NCBI GenBank assembly: GCA_965218235.1
Contig: OZ244596.1
Coordinates: 992,001-1,056,000, forward strand
Source of the DNA: CADCWK01 sp965218235
Lineage (GTDB): Bacteria > Chloroflexota > Chloroflexia > Thermomicrobiales > UBA6265
DNA: 64,000 bases
Direction of reading: 5' to 3'
Made by a program: the position numbers and the translations under genes. Numbering within the stretch: position 1 is the first letter of the stretch; every line of letters begins with the position of its first letter. The notes beneath the pieces were generated by a model. It was not told the DNA's origin. It saw only the letters and a list, made by a program, of their open reading frames with translations, and ran no database searches. Below, in pieces: positions 33,951 to 42,399 of the stretch.

Positions 33951-35663
33951 ATGACCCAGACCGCCACCTCCGCCCCGGCCTTCGACCGCTGGCTGGACGC
34001 CTTCTTCACCTCTCACTTCCGCCGCAACCCGGTCAACGCTACCTTCACCGGCGTCCATGACTACGACGATCTCCTGCCGGACACGTCGCCCGAAGCGATC
34101 TCGGCCAACGCGGCGGAGATCACGCGTCTCCGGGACGAACTCGCCGCCTTGCCGGAGGAGCCCATCACCGAGGCGCAGGGGCACGACCGGGCGCTGGCCG
34201 ACGGCGCGCTGCAACTGGCACTGTGGGAGGACCAGTCCGGCCACTTCCAGCGCGGCAACCCGAGCTACTACACCGGGGAGGCCGTCTTCTCGGTCATGGC
34301 GCTGTTCCACCGCGACGCCGAGCCGGTCGGTGAGCGAGCCGACGCGGCCGAGGCCCGAATGCGGGCGATCCCGGCGTTCCTCGCTCAGGGCCAGGCGAAC
34401 GTGACCTCCGCCCCGGCCGCCTGGACCGAGCGGGCGGTCCGGGAAGCAACATCGGGAATCGCCTACTTCGGCGACGGCTTCGCGCTCCTGATGGAAGAAC
34501 GTGGCATCCGGTCCGACGGGCTCGTCGCGGCGGCGGAGCTCGCGACCGATGCCTTCCGCGAGCACCTCGCCTGGCTGGAAGGCACGCTGCTGGACCAGAC
34601 CAATGACCGCTCCAGCGCCGGCACGGAGGCGTTCGAGCGCTACCTGCGCCTCGGCCATCAGCTCGCGCCAGAGCAGGACGCCGCCTGGGTGGAACAGTAT
34701 GCCCGGACCGCGATCGCGTCCGCCCAGCAGACGCTGGAGGACCGGGCCCGTGAGATCGACCCAGCGGCTGACTGGCGGGAGCAGCTGGGCCACCTCGCCG
34801 ACCATCACCAAACCGTCGAGAGCTACTACGGCGCCTACACCGAGACATGGCAGGCGGCCAAAGCGGCCGCCCTGGCCGCCGACCTCGTCACCTGGCCGGA
34901 CTATCCGATCGATTACGGTCCGTTCCCGGCCTCCGACCGGGCGGCCGCCGGCGGGCTTTACTACCTGTTCTACCGCTGCCCGGCCCCGCTCGGCCGCCCG
35001 GAGACACACTACTACCGCGTCACCCCAATCGAGCCGGGCATGCCGGCCGAGGAGCAGGCGGCGAAACTCCGGGCGACCAACGACGCCCAGATCAAGCTCA
35101 ACCACGTCATTCACCATGGCGGGATCGGCCACCACATCCAGAACTGGAACGCCTTCCGGGCGGAATCCCGCGTTGGCCGGGTCTCGGGAGTCGACTCCGC
35201 CGCCCGCCTGTCGCTGTTCTGCGCCGGGTCACTCGTCGAGGGCTGGGCCGTCTACGCCACGGAGATGATGGGCCAGGAGACCGACTTCCTGACACCGCTG
35301 GAGAAGCTGTCGGAGGCACAGGGCCGGGTCCGGATGGCCGCCCGCGCCATCGCCGACGTCGGAATCCACACCGGCGCGATGACGCTGGAGGACGCCGCCG
35401 CTTTCTACGAGGCCGAGGCCGGGATGACCGCCGCCGCCGCGATGAGCGAGGCCGTCAAGAACAGCATGTTCCCCGGCGCCGCGATGATGTACCTGATCGG
35501 GACCGACGCGATCCATGATCTGCGCCGGACCATCGCCGAGCGCGAGGGGGACGCTTTCTCCCTGCGCCGCTTCCATGACCGATTCCTCAGCTACGGCGCC
35601 ATCCCCGTCGCCCTGATCTCCGCGTCAATGACGGCGAGCGATGCCGGTCCGACACCCGGCTGA
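33951..35663 (+). CDS. DUF885 protein with altered metal motif
   Basis: This is a full-length (570-residue) DUF885 protein, starting FDRWLDAFFTSHFRRNPVNAT as the family does. DUF885 proteins are predicted zinc peptidases with HExxPGHH. Here the matching site at residues 388-395 reads HHGGIGHH, so the catalytic Glu is His and the Pro is Ile. It may therefore lack peptidase activity or use another mechanism. The ATG at 33951 is the first start at the domain boundary. It follows the DUF559 unit; with the 24843-26042 protein, DUF885-type genes lie on both sides of the peptide-type transporter. Confidence 0.85.
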   Translation: MTQTATSAPAFDRWLDAFFTSHFRRNPVNATFTGVHDYDDLLPDTSPEAISANAAEITRLRDELAALPEEPITEAQGHDRALADGALQLALWEDQSGHFQRGNPSYYTGEAVFSVMALFHRDAEPVGERADAAEARMRAIPAFLAQGQANVTSAPAAWTERAVREATSGIAYFGDGFALLMEERGIRSDGLVAAAELATDAFREHLAWLEGTLLDQTNDRSSAGTEAFERYLRLGHQLAPEQDAAWVEQYARTAIASAQQTLEDRAREIDPAADWREQLGHLADHHQTVESYYGAYTETWQAAKAAALAADLVTWPDYPIDYGPFPASDRAAAGGLYYLFYRCPAPLGRPETHYYRVTPIEPGMPAEEQAAKLRATNDAQIKLNHVIHHGGIGHHIQNWNAFRAESRVGRVSGVDSAARLSLFCAGSLVEGWAVYATEMMGQETDFLTPLEKLSEAQGRVRMAARAIADVGIHTGAMTLEDAAAFYEAEAGMTAAAAMSEAVKNSMFPGAAMMYLIGTDAIHDLRRTIAEREGDAFSLRRFHDRFLSYGAIPVALISASMTASDAGPTPG

Positions 35664-35743
35664 CGGTTCCCGGTCGTGATGAGTATGATCAGGAGAGCGG
35701 CGATTCCGTCTCAAGGTCCATCCTGTTGCGGAGAGGTTGTCTC

Positions 35744-35962
35744 ATGGCTACCGTCGTTCTGGAATCGACCATCACCTGTCCGGCCTGCCGAGCGAGCCGG
35801 ACGCAGACCATGCCGGTCAACGCCTGCCAGGTCCGCTACACCTGCCCGGAGTGCGGCACCGAGCTCCGGCCACTGGCGGGCGACTGTTGCGTGTTCTGCA
35901 GCTACGGCACGGTTCCCTGTCCACCGATTCAGATGGACGCCACGGGAGCCAGCTGTCATTGA
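35744..35962 (+). CDS. GDCCVxC-domain zinc-ribbon protein
   Basis: This 72-residue protein has paired knuckles CPAC (residues 11-14) and CPEC, followed by the signature GDCCVFCSYG. This matches a family known as GDCCVxC-domain (seleno)proteins, some of which use selenocysteine in the Cys-rich motif; here all positions are ordinary Cys codons. GGAGAGG precedes the ATG at 35744. Links to metal or thiol chemistry are plausible but unproven. It stands alone, 80 bp after the DUF885 gene. Confidence 0.75.
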   Translation: MATVVLESTITCPACRASRTQTMPVNACQVRYTCPECGTELRPLAGDCCVFCSYGTVPCPPIQMDATGASCH

Positions 35963-36185
35963 CCCACCTGGCCGGCACGGGCAGCGAGGCGACCCGGCCA
36001 GGGATCGCCCTGCTGCCTGTCAGTGTGCGGGACGACTCCGTCACCAGATTCCGGCCCGGCCCGATCGCTCGATCGACCCCGCCCGGCACGCATGCACAGC
36101 AGAAACGGAAACGCCCCATTCCCGGCCAGACGGCGGACCGGAGAATGAAAAGAATCGGGTTGGCTTGCACGGGCGAATGGGTGCG

Positions 36186-36500
36186 CTACGCGTCCTCGCG
36201 GATCGCCTCGGCGGCCAGCACGTCGGCCGGACCCCAGCGCTCGATCCGGAGCGGTCTGGCCTCCATGTGGCTGAGGAAGCCGTAGTTGGAGAGGGCGTCG
36301 AGAATCATGGCCGGATCGTCGGTCTCCCAGACGGTGAAGATCCGCTCGTCGCTCAGGTCCGTGTCATAGGTCTCGAGCCAGCGCGGGTCCGCGCCCTCGG
36401 CCCCGGCCTGCTGGGCGAGGTCGAGCATCCGGGTCGGCGCCTGAACCTCGTTCGGGTCGACGTCCTCGCGCGGTGTATGAATGACCAGGTACCGTGGCAT
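36186..36500 (-). CDS. Small αβ-barrel-like protein (DUF4242-like)
   Basis: This 104-residue protein begins MPRYLVIHTP and has RWLETYDTDLSDERIFTVWE, a pattern seen in DUF4242 and related dimeric ferredoxin-like proteins, some of which bind nickel. It is soluble with no signal peptide. It lies downstream of ricT on the same strand with a 90-bp gap and could be its last operon member. The role is not known. The family link rests on overall pattern only. Confidence 0.65.
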   Translation of the reverse strand: MPRYLVIHTPREDVDPNEVQAPTRMLDLAQQAGAEGADPRWLETYDTDLSDERIFTVWETDDPAMILDALSNYGFLSHMEARPLRIERWGPADVLAAEAIREDA

Positions 36501-36590
36501 CGTCTCGTGCTCTCCGTATCTGTCTGAATGCGCGAACGCCGACCGGAATGACGACCGGCCTGACGTGACGTGGCGCGACTGGCCGTCCGC

Positions 36591-37895
36591 TCAGGCCGAC
36601 GCATCGCCCGGGCCGTGGTTGCGACGGCGACGACGGCGACGGCGGGCGTCCTCGTCGATCCCGGCGCCCGCTTCGAGGTCCTCACTGGATGGCTGAGACG
36701 ACACGGTCGCGGCGATCGTCTCGGGCTCGACCGGGGACGCGGCAGACGCGTCGACCTCGACCGGCGGGCGCTGGCCCAACTCGCTGCTCGCCAGCGACAC
36801 CTGCTCCCCACTCCGCTCCATCCGGACCGTGACCGTCTCCTTCAGGACCTGGAGGGCGACGACCTGCCCCCATCCGTCCGGCGTCTCGACGCGCTGGCCC
36901 AGCCGGGGCAGGACCGACTTGAGCTGCTTGTACTGCTCGTTCTCATACGACAGGCAGCAGAGCAAACGGCCGCAGACGCCGGAGACCTTGCTCGGGTTGA
37001 GAGCGAGGTCCTGCGTCCTGGCCATTCCCATCGTGATCTCGGGGAAGACCGGCAGCCACGACGAGCAGCAGAGCGTGCGGCCGCAGCGCCCGAGACCACC
37101 GAGCAGCCGCGCCTCCTCTCGTGGGCTGACGGCCTTGAGGTCCACCCGGCAGCCGAACGCCCCGACGAGGTCGCGGCCGAGCGAGCGCAGGTCGGGCCGC
37201 TCGACGCCCTGATGCGGCGCGTAGCTCAGCGACAGGAGCGAGCCGTCGAACGAGAACGTCGCGCTGATCGGCTTGATCGGGACGCGGTGCTCGCGGATCA
37301 GGTCGCTGAAGGTCCGGACCGCTGCCGAGGACTCCCGCTTGAGCCGGTTCATCAGTGTGACGTCATCTTCATCGAGTGTCCGCAGGACCAGGCGGAGGTC
37401 GCCCTGGAGCTGGTTGAGCAGCATCTGCTGGGGCGCGACGATCACCCGGCCGGCCTCCTGGCCGCGCTCGGTGTCGACGACGACCCAGTCACCCGGCTCC
37501 AGCTCGTGCTGGCCGGCGTCGAAGTAGTAGAGCCGGCCGCTGTCCCGGAACCGGACTCCAGCGACGCGGGCGGCCGGTCCCTGCTCGGTCCGGACGGCGC
37601 TCGTGTCCGCCTCGGACGAGTGGCAGTCACAGCCGCCAACCTGCTCGCCGGCCTGAACGCGGTCACGGAAGCGGTCGCGGGCCAGCGAGCGGGCCTCATC
37701 GACGGTCCGGATGGGGATCGGCTGGCTGACCGGCACCTCACCCCCAGCCGGCGCCGGGTACATCTTCGCGATTGGTTCCTGGTCAGGCGTGTCGCCACCC
37801 CGGTTCCGTCGCCGACGGCGCGGGATCGACGCGGGCGTCGGCGTCGAACCAGTCGGGTTCACGGTCGGGTCGTCGTGGCGTTGGGTGTCGGCCAT
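36591..37895 (-). CDS. ricT: PSP1-domain protein RicT (YaaT-like)
   Basis: This 434-residue protein has the PSP1 domain with the Cys-rich signature GRCGRTLCCSSWL and VCGRLLCCLSYE (about residues 240-310). In Bacillus this domain belongs to the RicT subunit of the RicAFT complex, which carries Fe-S clusters and influences RNase Y-dependent mRNA maturation. Long Arg-rich tails are present at both ends (PRRRRRNRGG and RRRRRRRNHG), unusual for the family and suggestive of RNA binding. Its start overlaps the end of holB by 37 bp, the same pairing found widely in Gram-positive-type genomes. RicF and RicA partners are not in the window. Confidence 0.9.
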   Translation of the reverse strand: MADTQRHDDPTVNPTGSTPTPASIPRRRRRNRGGDTPDQEPIAKMYPAPAGGEVPVSQPIPIRTVDEARSLARDRFRDRVQAGEQVGGCDCHSSEADTSAVRTEQGPAARVAGVRFRDSGRLYYFDAGQHELEPGDWVVVDTERGQEAGRVIVAPQQMLLNQLQGDLRLVLRTLDEDDVTLMNRLKRESSAAVRTFSDLIREHRVPIKPISATFSFDGSLLSLSYAPHQGVERPDLRSLGRDLVGAFGCRVDLKAVSPREEARLLGGLGRCGRTLCCSSWLPVFPEITMGMARTQDLALNPSKVSGVCGRLLCCLSYENEQYKQLKSVLPRLGQRVETPDGWGQVVALQVLKETVTVRMERSGEQVSLASSELGQRPPVEVDASAASPVEPETIAATVSSQPSSEDLEAGAGIDEDARRRRRRRRNHGPGDASA

Positions 37896-38986
37896 TGAAG
37901 CACCATATTCTCGAGGGCGAGGCGGGGACGGACGTTACGCTCAAGGTCGGCGATACCGGTCTGGACCGAGCAGAGCGCCTGGTGGATGTCGCCCAGCTCC
38001 CAGCCGGGCAGCCACTGGCCGAGGGTCGCCAGCCCCGCGCGGTAGGTGACGAAGTCCTGCTGGCCGGCGTGGAGGAGCAGCGCGTCCCGCCAGAGACCGA
38101 GCACCGTCTCGAGATCGGCGAAGACCTCTTCGCGCTGCTTCGTGAAGCCATCGCCGACCCGTAGGGCGGTGACCAGCCGATCGTAGGCGGAGGAGCCGAT
38201 CCAGGCCAGCCCCCGGTCGACGGCGGCCTGCTGCCGGGTGACGACGTCGCCGTCACTGGCGGCCCGCACCGCCCAGCCGGGCCGGCCGCCCGCCAGTCCG
38301 GCCAGCGTTCGGGCCTCGTCGGCCGCGACGCCGGTCCGCTCGAGCAGCTCCGTCGTCACCGCCCGGGCGACCGGCCGCAGCTCGACGACCTGGCAGCGCG
38401 ACCGGATCGTCGGGAGCAGCGCGTTCACGTCGTCGGAGAGCAGCATCAGGACGAGGTAGCCGGGCGGCTCCTCGAGCGTCTTGAGCAGCGCCTCCTGCGC
38501 GACGCCCTGGAGCGTTTCGGCGTCGTCGATCATCGTCACTCGCCAGGCCGACTCCATCGGCCGGAGCGACGCCAGCCCAGTGACCTCACGGATGGTCTCG
38601 ATCGTCAGCGAGGTGTTCTGGCGGTTGGCCTTCTCGGCGGTCGCGGCCTGGCTGGCGAGGCTGATCCGCTGGACGTCCGGGTGAACGCCGCGGCCGATCT
38701 TGGCGCAGCTCCGGCAGACCCCGCAGGCGACACCCGGCGTGGGCGGCGCCAGACAGGTTAGCGCCTGGGCGAACGCCATCGCCAGCGTCCGCTTGCCGAT
38801 CCCCGCCGGGCCGGCGACGAGGTAGGCGTGGCGGACATGGCCTGCGGCGATCGAGCCGCGCAGGTCGGCGACGGCGGCATCGTGACCCCAGACCGGCCAG
38901 TCCGTCCCCGGGGCGCGGGGGATCGGTGAAGCTGGTGCGGACGGTGTCTGGTCCGCCGTCGTTCGGCGGGTGCGGCGAGCGACCAT
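37859..38986 (-). CDS. holB: DNA polymerase III subunit delta'
   Basis: This clamp-loader subunit of 375 residues has an AAA+ fold with a complete Walker A (GPAGIGKRT, about residue 60). The zinc module is CLAPPTPGVACGVCRSC, and a sensor-like SRCQVVELRP follows. Delta' helps load the sliding clamp at replication forks. The ATG at 38986 is one base after the TGA of the upstream NERD gene, and the 3' end overlaps ricT, so the three are translationally linked. Unlike E. coli delta', the P-loop looks intact. A thymidylate kinase gene, a frequent neighbour, is not here. Confidence 0.92.
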   Translation of the reverse strand: MVARRTRRTTADQTPSAPASPIPRAPGTDWPVWGHDAAVADLRGSIAAGHVRHAYLVAGPAGIGKRTLAMAFAQALTCLAPPTPGVACGVCRSCAKIGRGVHPDVQRISLASQAATAEKANRQNTSLTIETIREVTGLASLRPMESAWRVTMIDDAETLQGVAQEALLKTLEEPPGYLVLMLLSDDVNALLPTIRSRCQVVELRPVARAVTTELLERTGVAADEARTLAGLAGGRPGWAVRAASDGDVVTRQQAAVDRGLAWIGSSAYDRLVTALRVGDGFTKQREEVFADLETVLGLWRDALLLHAGQQDFVTYRAGLATLGQWLPGWELGDIHQALCSVQTGIADLERNVRPRLALENMVLQWPTPNATTTRP

Positions 38987-38987
38987 C

Positions 38988-39737
38988 TCAGGCGGCCCGG
39001 CGCTTGACCGGCCGGCGGCGGGCCGGGGCCGGGGCGTTCGCGAGTGTTCCGCCGACGCCGAGCAGATCGACCAGCCGCTGCCGATCGGCGGGCTTCAGCG
39101 CGTCCTCGACGGGCTCCTCCTGGACGAAGCGGGCGAGCTCGTCCGGCAACACGATCGGGTAGTCCGGCTCCGCGGCGTTGATCGTCGTGCGCGGGTCGAC
39201 GAAGACGATCGCGCCGTGGATCTCCGCCTCGTACGCCTCACCCTTGAGGTACTGCTCGACGGTGTTGACAGCGACGTCGGTCTCGACCGACGGGTTGCCG
39301 AGCTGCGGACCGCTCAGCCCGAACAGGCGGCGGATTCCGAAGCCGCCCTGCCGCCAGCGTCTCCCCCTGACGTTGACCTCACCGAAGAACTCCTTGGCCG
39401 TCAGGACCATCACGCCGCCGGGGAAGACGAGGACGTGCTCGACGACGCGCCGCCCGAGCTTCGCGTAGTGGATCAGTGTGTACTGGTCGCCGAGGGCGGC
39501 CAGGTTTCGGTCCAGGACCTGGTCGTTTCGGACCGGCCGGCTCCACTTGGTGACGTCGCGCATGCCCTGGCTGAAGATGATGAAGCCGAGGATCAGCAGC
39601 ACATAGGAGAAGATGAACGTACTGGGGAAGAGGGTCAGGACGAACGTCGACATCAGAATGACGAAGCCGCCGGCGGCGCTGAGGCGTGCGTTCCGTTTCT
39701 TCGTGCTGACGTACCCGGCATTCCGAATGATGCGCAT
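38988..39737 (-). CDS. Membrane protein with NERD-like nuclease-related domain
   Basis: This is a 249-residue protein with two adjacent N-terminal membrane helices (residues about 20-60). A cytoplasmic domain follows that reads YTLIHYAKLGRRVVEHVLVFPGGVMVLTAKEFFGEV, resembling the nuclease-related domain (NERD). The C-terminus is Ala/Pro/Arg-rich. The ATG at 39737 begins at the conserved part; an earlier in-frame start at 39773 is possible. It leads the NERD-holB-ricT unit. Enzymatic activity is unproven for this domain. Confidence 0.7.
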   Translation of the reverse strand: MRIIRNAGYVSTKKRNARLSAAGGFVILMSTFVLTLFPSTFIFSYVLLILGFIIFSQGMRDVTKWSRPVRNDQVLDRNLAALGDQYTLIHYAKLGRRVVEHVLVFPGGVMVLTAKEFFGEVNVRGRRWRQGGFGIRRLFGLSGPQLGNPSVETDVAVNTVEQYLKGEAYEAEIHGAIVFVDPRTTINAAEPDYPIVLPDELARFVQEEPVEDALKPADRQRLVDLLGVGGTLANAPAPARRRPVKRRAA

Positions 39738-39860
39738 CGAGTGACCCCGGCGGGATGATCCGCGTGACAACACAACAGGCTGTGGATATCGCGGGCCAGT
39801 GTACCAGAGCGCCCCGATTGGACCGCCGGACGTTGCTGTCTGTCCCTCCGAAAATCGGGG

Positions 39861-39881
39861 GGCCCTCAGTTCACGAGGGCC
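39861..39881 (-). terminator. Terminator of the toxin-antitoxin operon
   Basis: GGCCCTC-AGTTCAC-GAGGGCC hairpin. Read on the minus strand it is followed shortly by GATTTTCG. It lies 30 bases past the toxin stop. Confidence 0.6.
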
Positions 39882-39911
39882 TTGCCGGGCACCGGAAGGA
39901 CAGACGACAGG

Positions 39912-40277
39912 CTACCGTTCTCCCCCATCATTGCTCTCCACGTCCTCATGGCCAAAGTTCTCGCGACGTTGCAGTGCTTCGAACCGTCGATGCGCCTCGC
40001 GGTAGAAGTTCTCACGCGGACCAACGAGAAAGAGCAGGCAGATCCGGTTATCAAGGAGCTTGATGTAGGCTGCCCGGCACTCACCCGTTCCTCTCAGGGA
40101 GAATTTGAGGGACCATGCTCCACGAAGATTGCCGCTGAGTTCCTCGCCAGCATCCGGGTTTCGCTCAAGGACCGCCAACTTACGGAGCAGATCGCCCTGG
40201 ACCGATCGAAACGATTTGAGATCTTTCTCAACACCCTTGCCCAATTGAACATCCCAACGCTGGTCGTCACTGACCAT
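39912..40277 (-). CDS. RelE/ParE-family toxin
   Basis: This 121-residue protein begins WDVQLGKGVEKDLKSF and has ECRAAYIKLLDNRICLLFLVGPRENFYREAHRRF, the compact β-sheet pattern of RelE/HigB-type toxins that cut mRNA on the ribosome. Its start overlaps the stop of the AbrB-type antitoxin gene by 11 bp, and the antitoxin-first order is standard. A palindromic operator precedes the pair and a hairpin follows it. Pairing a RelE-like toxin with an AbrB antitoxin is an uncommon mix. Activity is inferred from family only. Confidence 0.8.
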   Translation of the reverse strand: MVSDDQRWDVQLGKGVEKDLKSFRSVQGDLLRKLAVLERNPDAGEELSGNLRGAWSLKFSLRGTGECRAAYIKLLDNRICLLFLVGPRENFYREAHRRFEALQRRENFGHEDVESNDGGER

Positions 40278-40734
40278 CGTCGTCCGTTTCGGGGCTGTCC
40301 AGATCTACTCCATACTGAGCCGCGATATCGCGCAGGCTCACCGTCTCGCCTGCGTCGTACTCACGGATCGCCTCTTCGGCGAGCGCGTCGAGCATCATGG
40401 CCAGTGGATTGACCGCCTTCACGACCCGGACGGTTGGCACGTCGCCAGTCGTCGTATCGACGTTCAGGAACACCGCGTCGCCAGGACCGACGTGAATGGC
40501 GTCGCGAACCGACCTTGGCAGGCTCAGCCGGTTCTTGCTATCGATCTGGCCAACGACGGCGATTTCCTCGCCTCGCTTCTTGAGGACAGGCTGGCCCCTG
40601 GTCGCGATCCTGTGGGGGACATAGGCCGACTGAGTTCGACGATCTGGCCCAGATCGAGCCGCCTTATGGCTGGCGACCTTCATACCGATGCCTTTACCTG
40701 TTGGACGGAGTCGCCCTGATTGCATGTGCGTCAT
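40267..40734 (-). CDS. AbrB/SpoVT-type antitoxin
   Basis: This 155-residue DNA-binding antitoxin has a swapped-hairpin AbrB domain in its middle (VGQIDSKNRLSLPRSVRDAI, about residues 63-85). A long basic N-terminal tail precedes it, and an acidic C-terminus (SPETDDDGQ) could cap the toxin. The start is set at the ATG at 40734; a start at 40779 would place the operator inside the gene. It probably represses its own promoter at 40758-40783, alone or with toxin. Confidence 0.82.
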   Translation of the reverse strand: MTHMQSGRLRPTGKGIGMKVASHKAARSGPDRRTQSAYVPHRIATRGQPVLKKRGEEIAVVGQIDSKNRLSLPRSVRDAIHVGPGDAVFLNVDTTTGDVPTVRVVKAVNPLAMMLDALAEEAIREYDAGETVSLRDIAAQYGVDLDSPETDDDGQ

Positions 40735-40757
40735 CGAAGGATCCTTGCGTTCTTGGT

Positions 40758-40783
40758 GGTGGGATGATCCCACCTCCATTGTA
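40758..40783 (-). promoter_or_regulatory. Toxin-antitoxin promoter and operator
   Basis: GGTGGGAT-G-ATCCCACC (40758-40774) is a perfect palindrome just downstream of a strong -10 box TACAAT (40778-40783, minus strand). A convincing -35 was not found. Confidence 0.7.
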
Positions 40784-40874
40784 CGTCAATAGGTTTCGAG
40801 TCAGGCAAACACTGGAGCCTGGTCTTGTCGCGACGCAGAGCGCACAGACCAGATGCGAAGCTGGGTGATTCGCG

Positions 40875-41222
40875 CTACGAGTTGACTTCAATCGTGTATG
40901 ACCTGACCCCGATCAGCAGACCGTCCGCGAAGTCGTAGAGATCGCAGGACGCGACGGTCGTCTTTTCCCGCTGCTCATCGATGTAGTCCGCGAGGCTGTC
41001 GATCACGACCGTGGTCTCGTCGACCACCACCTTGAGCCGGGCGAATCTCGTCGTGACATTGGCAAGATAGTCGGCCGACTGGTCGCAGGCCTCGATGACC
41101 GCGACCTTGCCCGATAGCTGCTGGCCGCCGATGGTGTCCCAGACGATCCCGTCCGCGAGATGCGAGTACGTCAGCGCGAATTGATGCGTCGAGAACGATC
41201 GGGCGATCTCTTCGATGGTCAT
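40875..41222 (-). CDS. SnoaL/NTF2-like protein
   Basis: This 115-residue protein has the cone-shaped NTF2/SnoaL fold pattern: MTIEEIARSFSTHQFALTYSHLADGIVWDTIGG, then a strand-rich C-terminal half with CDLYDFADGLLIGVRSYTIE. Members serve as small-molecule isomerases, hydrolases or binding proteins. GGGAGAG precedes the ATG. It stands alone between the antitoxin and the DUF2085 protein. No clear catalytic residues can be assigned, so its role is unknown. Confidence 0.75.
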   Translation of the reverse strand: MTIEEIARSFSTHQFALTYSHLADGIVWDTIGGQQLSGKVAVIEACDQSADYLANVTTRFARLKVVVDETTVVIDSLADYIDEQREKTTVASCDLYDFADGLLIGVRSYTIEVNS

Positions 41223-41375
41223 GTCAGCTCTCCCGTCAGGATCGGCTCCGTCGCCGGCTCGGTGACGGCTATTCTACGACCCGGAACCGCCCCCCGAAGT
41301 GAAGACCGAAGACGCATCGCGCTCGATCCCGTGGACCCCAGAAAGCGATGCGGAGTGTGCTCGACGGTCCGCGGT

Positions 41376-42215
41376 TCAATGCACCGGGAGCGGCAACCCG
41401 GCACTGACTTCGGCGAGCAGACGGGCGCCGCTGATCGTCGCCATGACCAGCACGCCCAGGGCGAGGGCCGCCGCCGCCGGCCTCTGGAGGTCGACGAAGG
41501 CGCCGAACCGACCCTCCTGTCGTCGGGCGATGACGAGGCCGACCAGCGCGATCGTCGAGACGACGACCACGGCTGACACCAGCAGCAGCGAGGCGACGAT
41601 GCCATACGCCCAGCCCGGCGCGACGGCGATCGTCCCGGCGACGAGCAACCCGAGGGCGACCAGCTGGGCGACATCACGCCAGGTCCCGACCGCCGCCTCG
41701 CGACCCCGAGGGGTCCGCCAGAGCGTGCTGGCGACGAGGTAGGTCAGCACGGCTGCCAGCGTGACGCCCGCCAGCGCACCCGTCGCCAGCCGGAGGAGGT
41801 TGTGCGGGGCGTAGGGGTGCGGCAGGCCGAGGTCGAGCAGGAGCGAATTGGTGCCGTCGACCCCCATGGCGGCGATGAACGCCAGCAGGGTCGCGCCGAC
41901 TGGCCCGGGCGGCAGCGCCGCCGACGCCAGCCGCCGACGCCAGACCAGCCAGCCGAACGCGGCGGCGCACCCGCTGTATATCCCCGTCATCCGGGCGTCG
42001 AAGGGCAACGGCTGCCCGCCGATCGCGAGGGTGTGCGTTGGGGTCTGAGCGCAGAGGCCGTGCAGGGCGAGATGGGTCTTGGTCGCAAGGCTGCCCGGCG
42101 CGACGAGAAACAGCGCGGCGATGATCAGCACGGCGACGGTGAAGACCCCGCCTGGCAGCCAGGCGAACGGCGGCCGCTCGACCGTGGGCTGATGGATTGT
42201 CGATAGCTGGACCAT
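41376..42215 (-). CDS. DUF2085 membrane protein
   Basis: This 279-residue membrane protein has about seven hydrophobic helices. The segment LHGLCAQTPTHTLAIGGQPLPFDARMTGIYSG is the DUF2085 pattern (a Cys and a final R-x-x-GIY). CAGGAG lies six bases before the ATG at 42215. It is divergent from the PAP2 phosphatase gene, sharing a 184-bp gap with a TATAGT box at 42301. Function unknown for the family. Confidence 0.8.
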   Translation of the reverse strand: MVQLSTIHQPTVERPPFAWLPGGVFTVAVLIIAALFLVAPGSLATKTHLALHGLCAQTPTHTLAIGGQPLPFDARMTGIYSGCAAAFGWLVWRRRLASAALPPGPVGATLLAFIAAMGVDGTNSLLLDLGLPHPYAPHNLLRLATGALAGVTLAAVLTYLVASTLWRTPRGREAAVGTWRDVAQLVALGLLVAGTIAVAPGWAYGIVASLLLVSAVVVVSTIALVGLVIARRQEGRFGAFVDLQRPAAAALALGVLVMATISGARLLAEVSAGLPLPVH

Positions 42216-42399
42216 CGATCACTCCTGGCCCTGAAGCCCGGCGGAGCGCACGATCGGCACGGATGCTGATCGGTCCGGCGGGGATGAGCCCGGAAGACAG
42301 TATAGTGTGGCGGCCCTGGCCGAACCCTCGATGGCCGCCGGCGCATCCCGCTCAGCGTTCGGTTGCTGGCTTCTGTCCCTTCAAAGGAGACATCCCCCG

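Noticed and set aside
36570..37898. 442-codon plus-strand frame opposite ricT
   Set aside because: Antisense mirror of the PSP1 protein; the minus frame holds the Cys-rich PSP1 signature and overlaps holB as expected.
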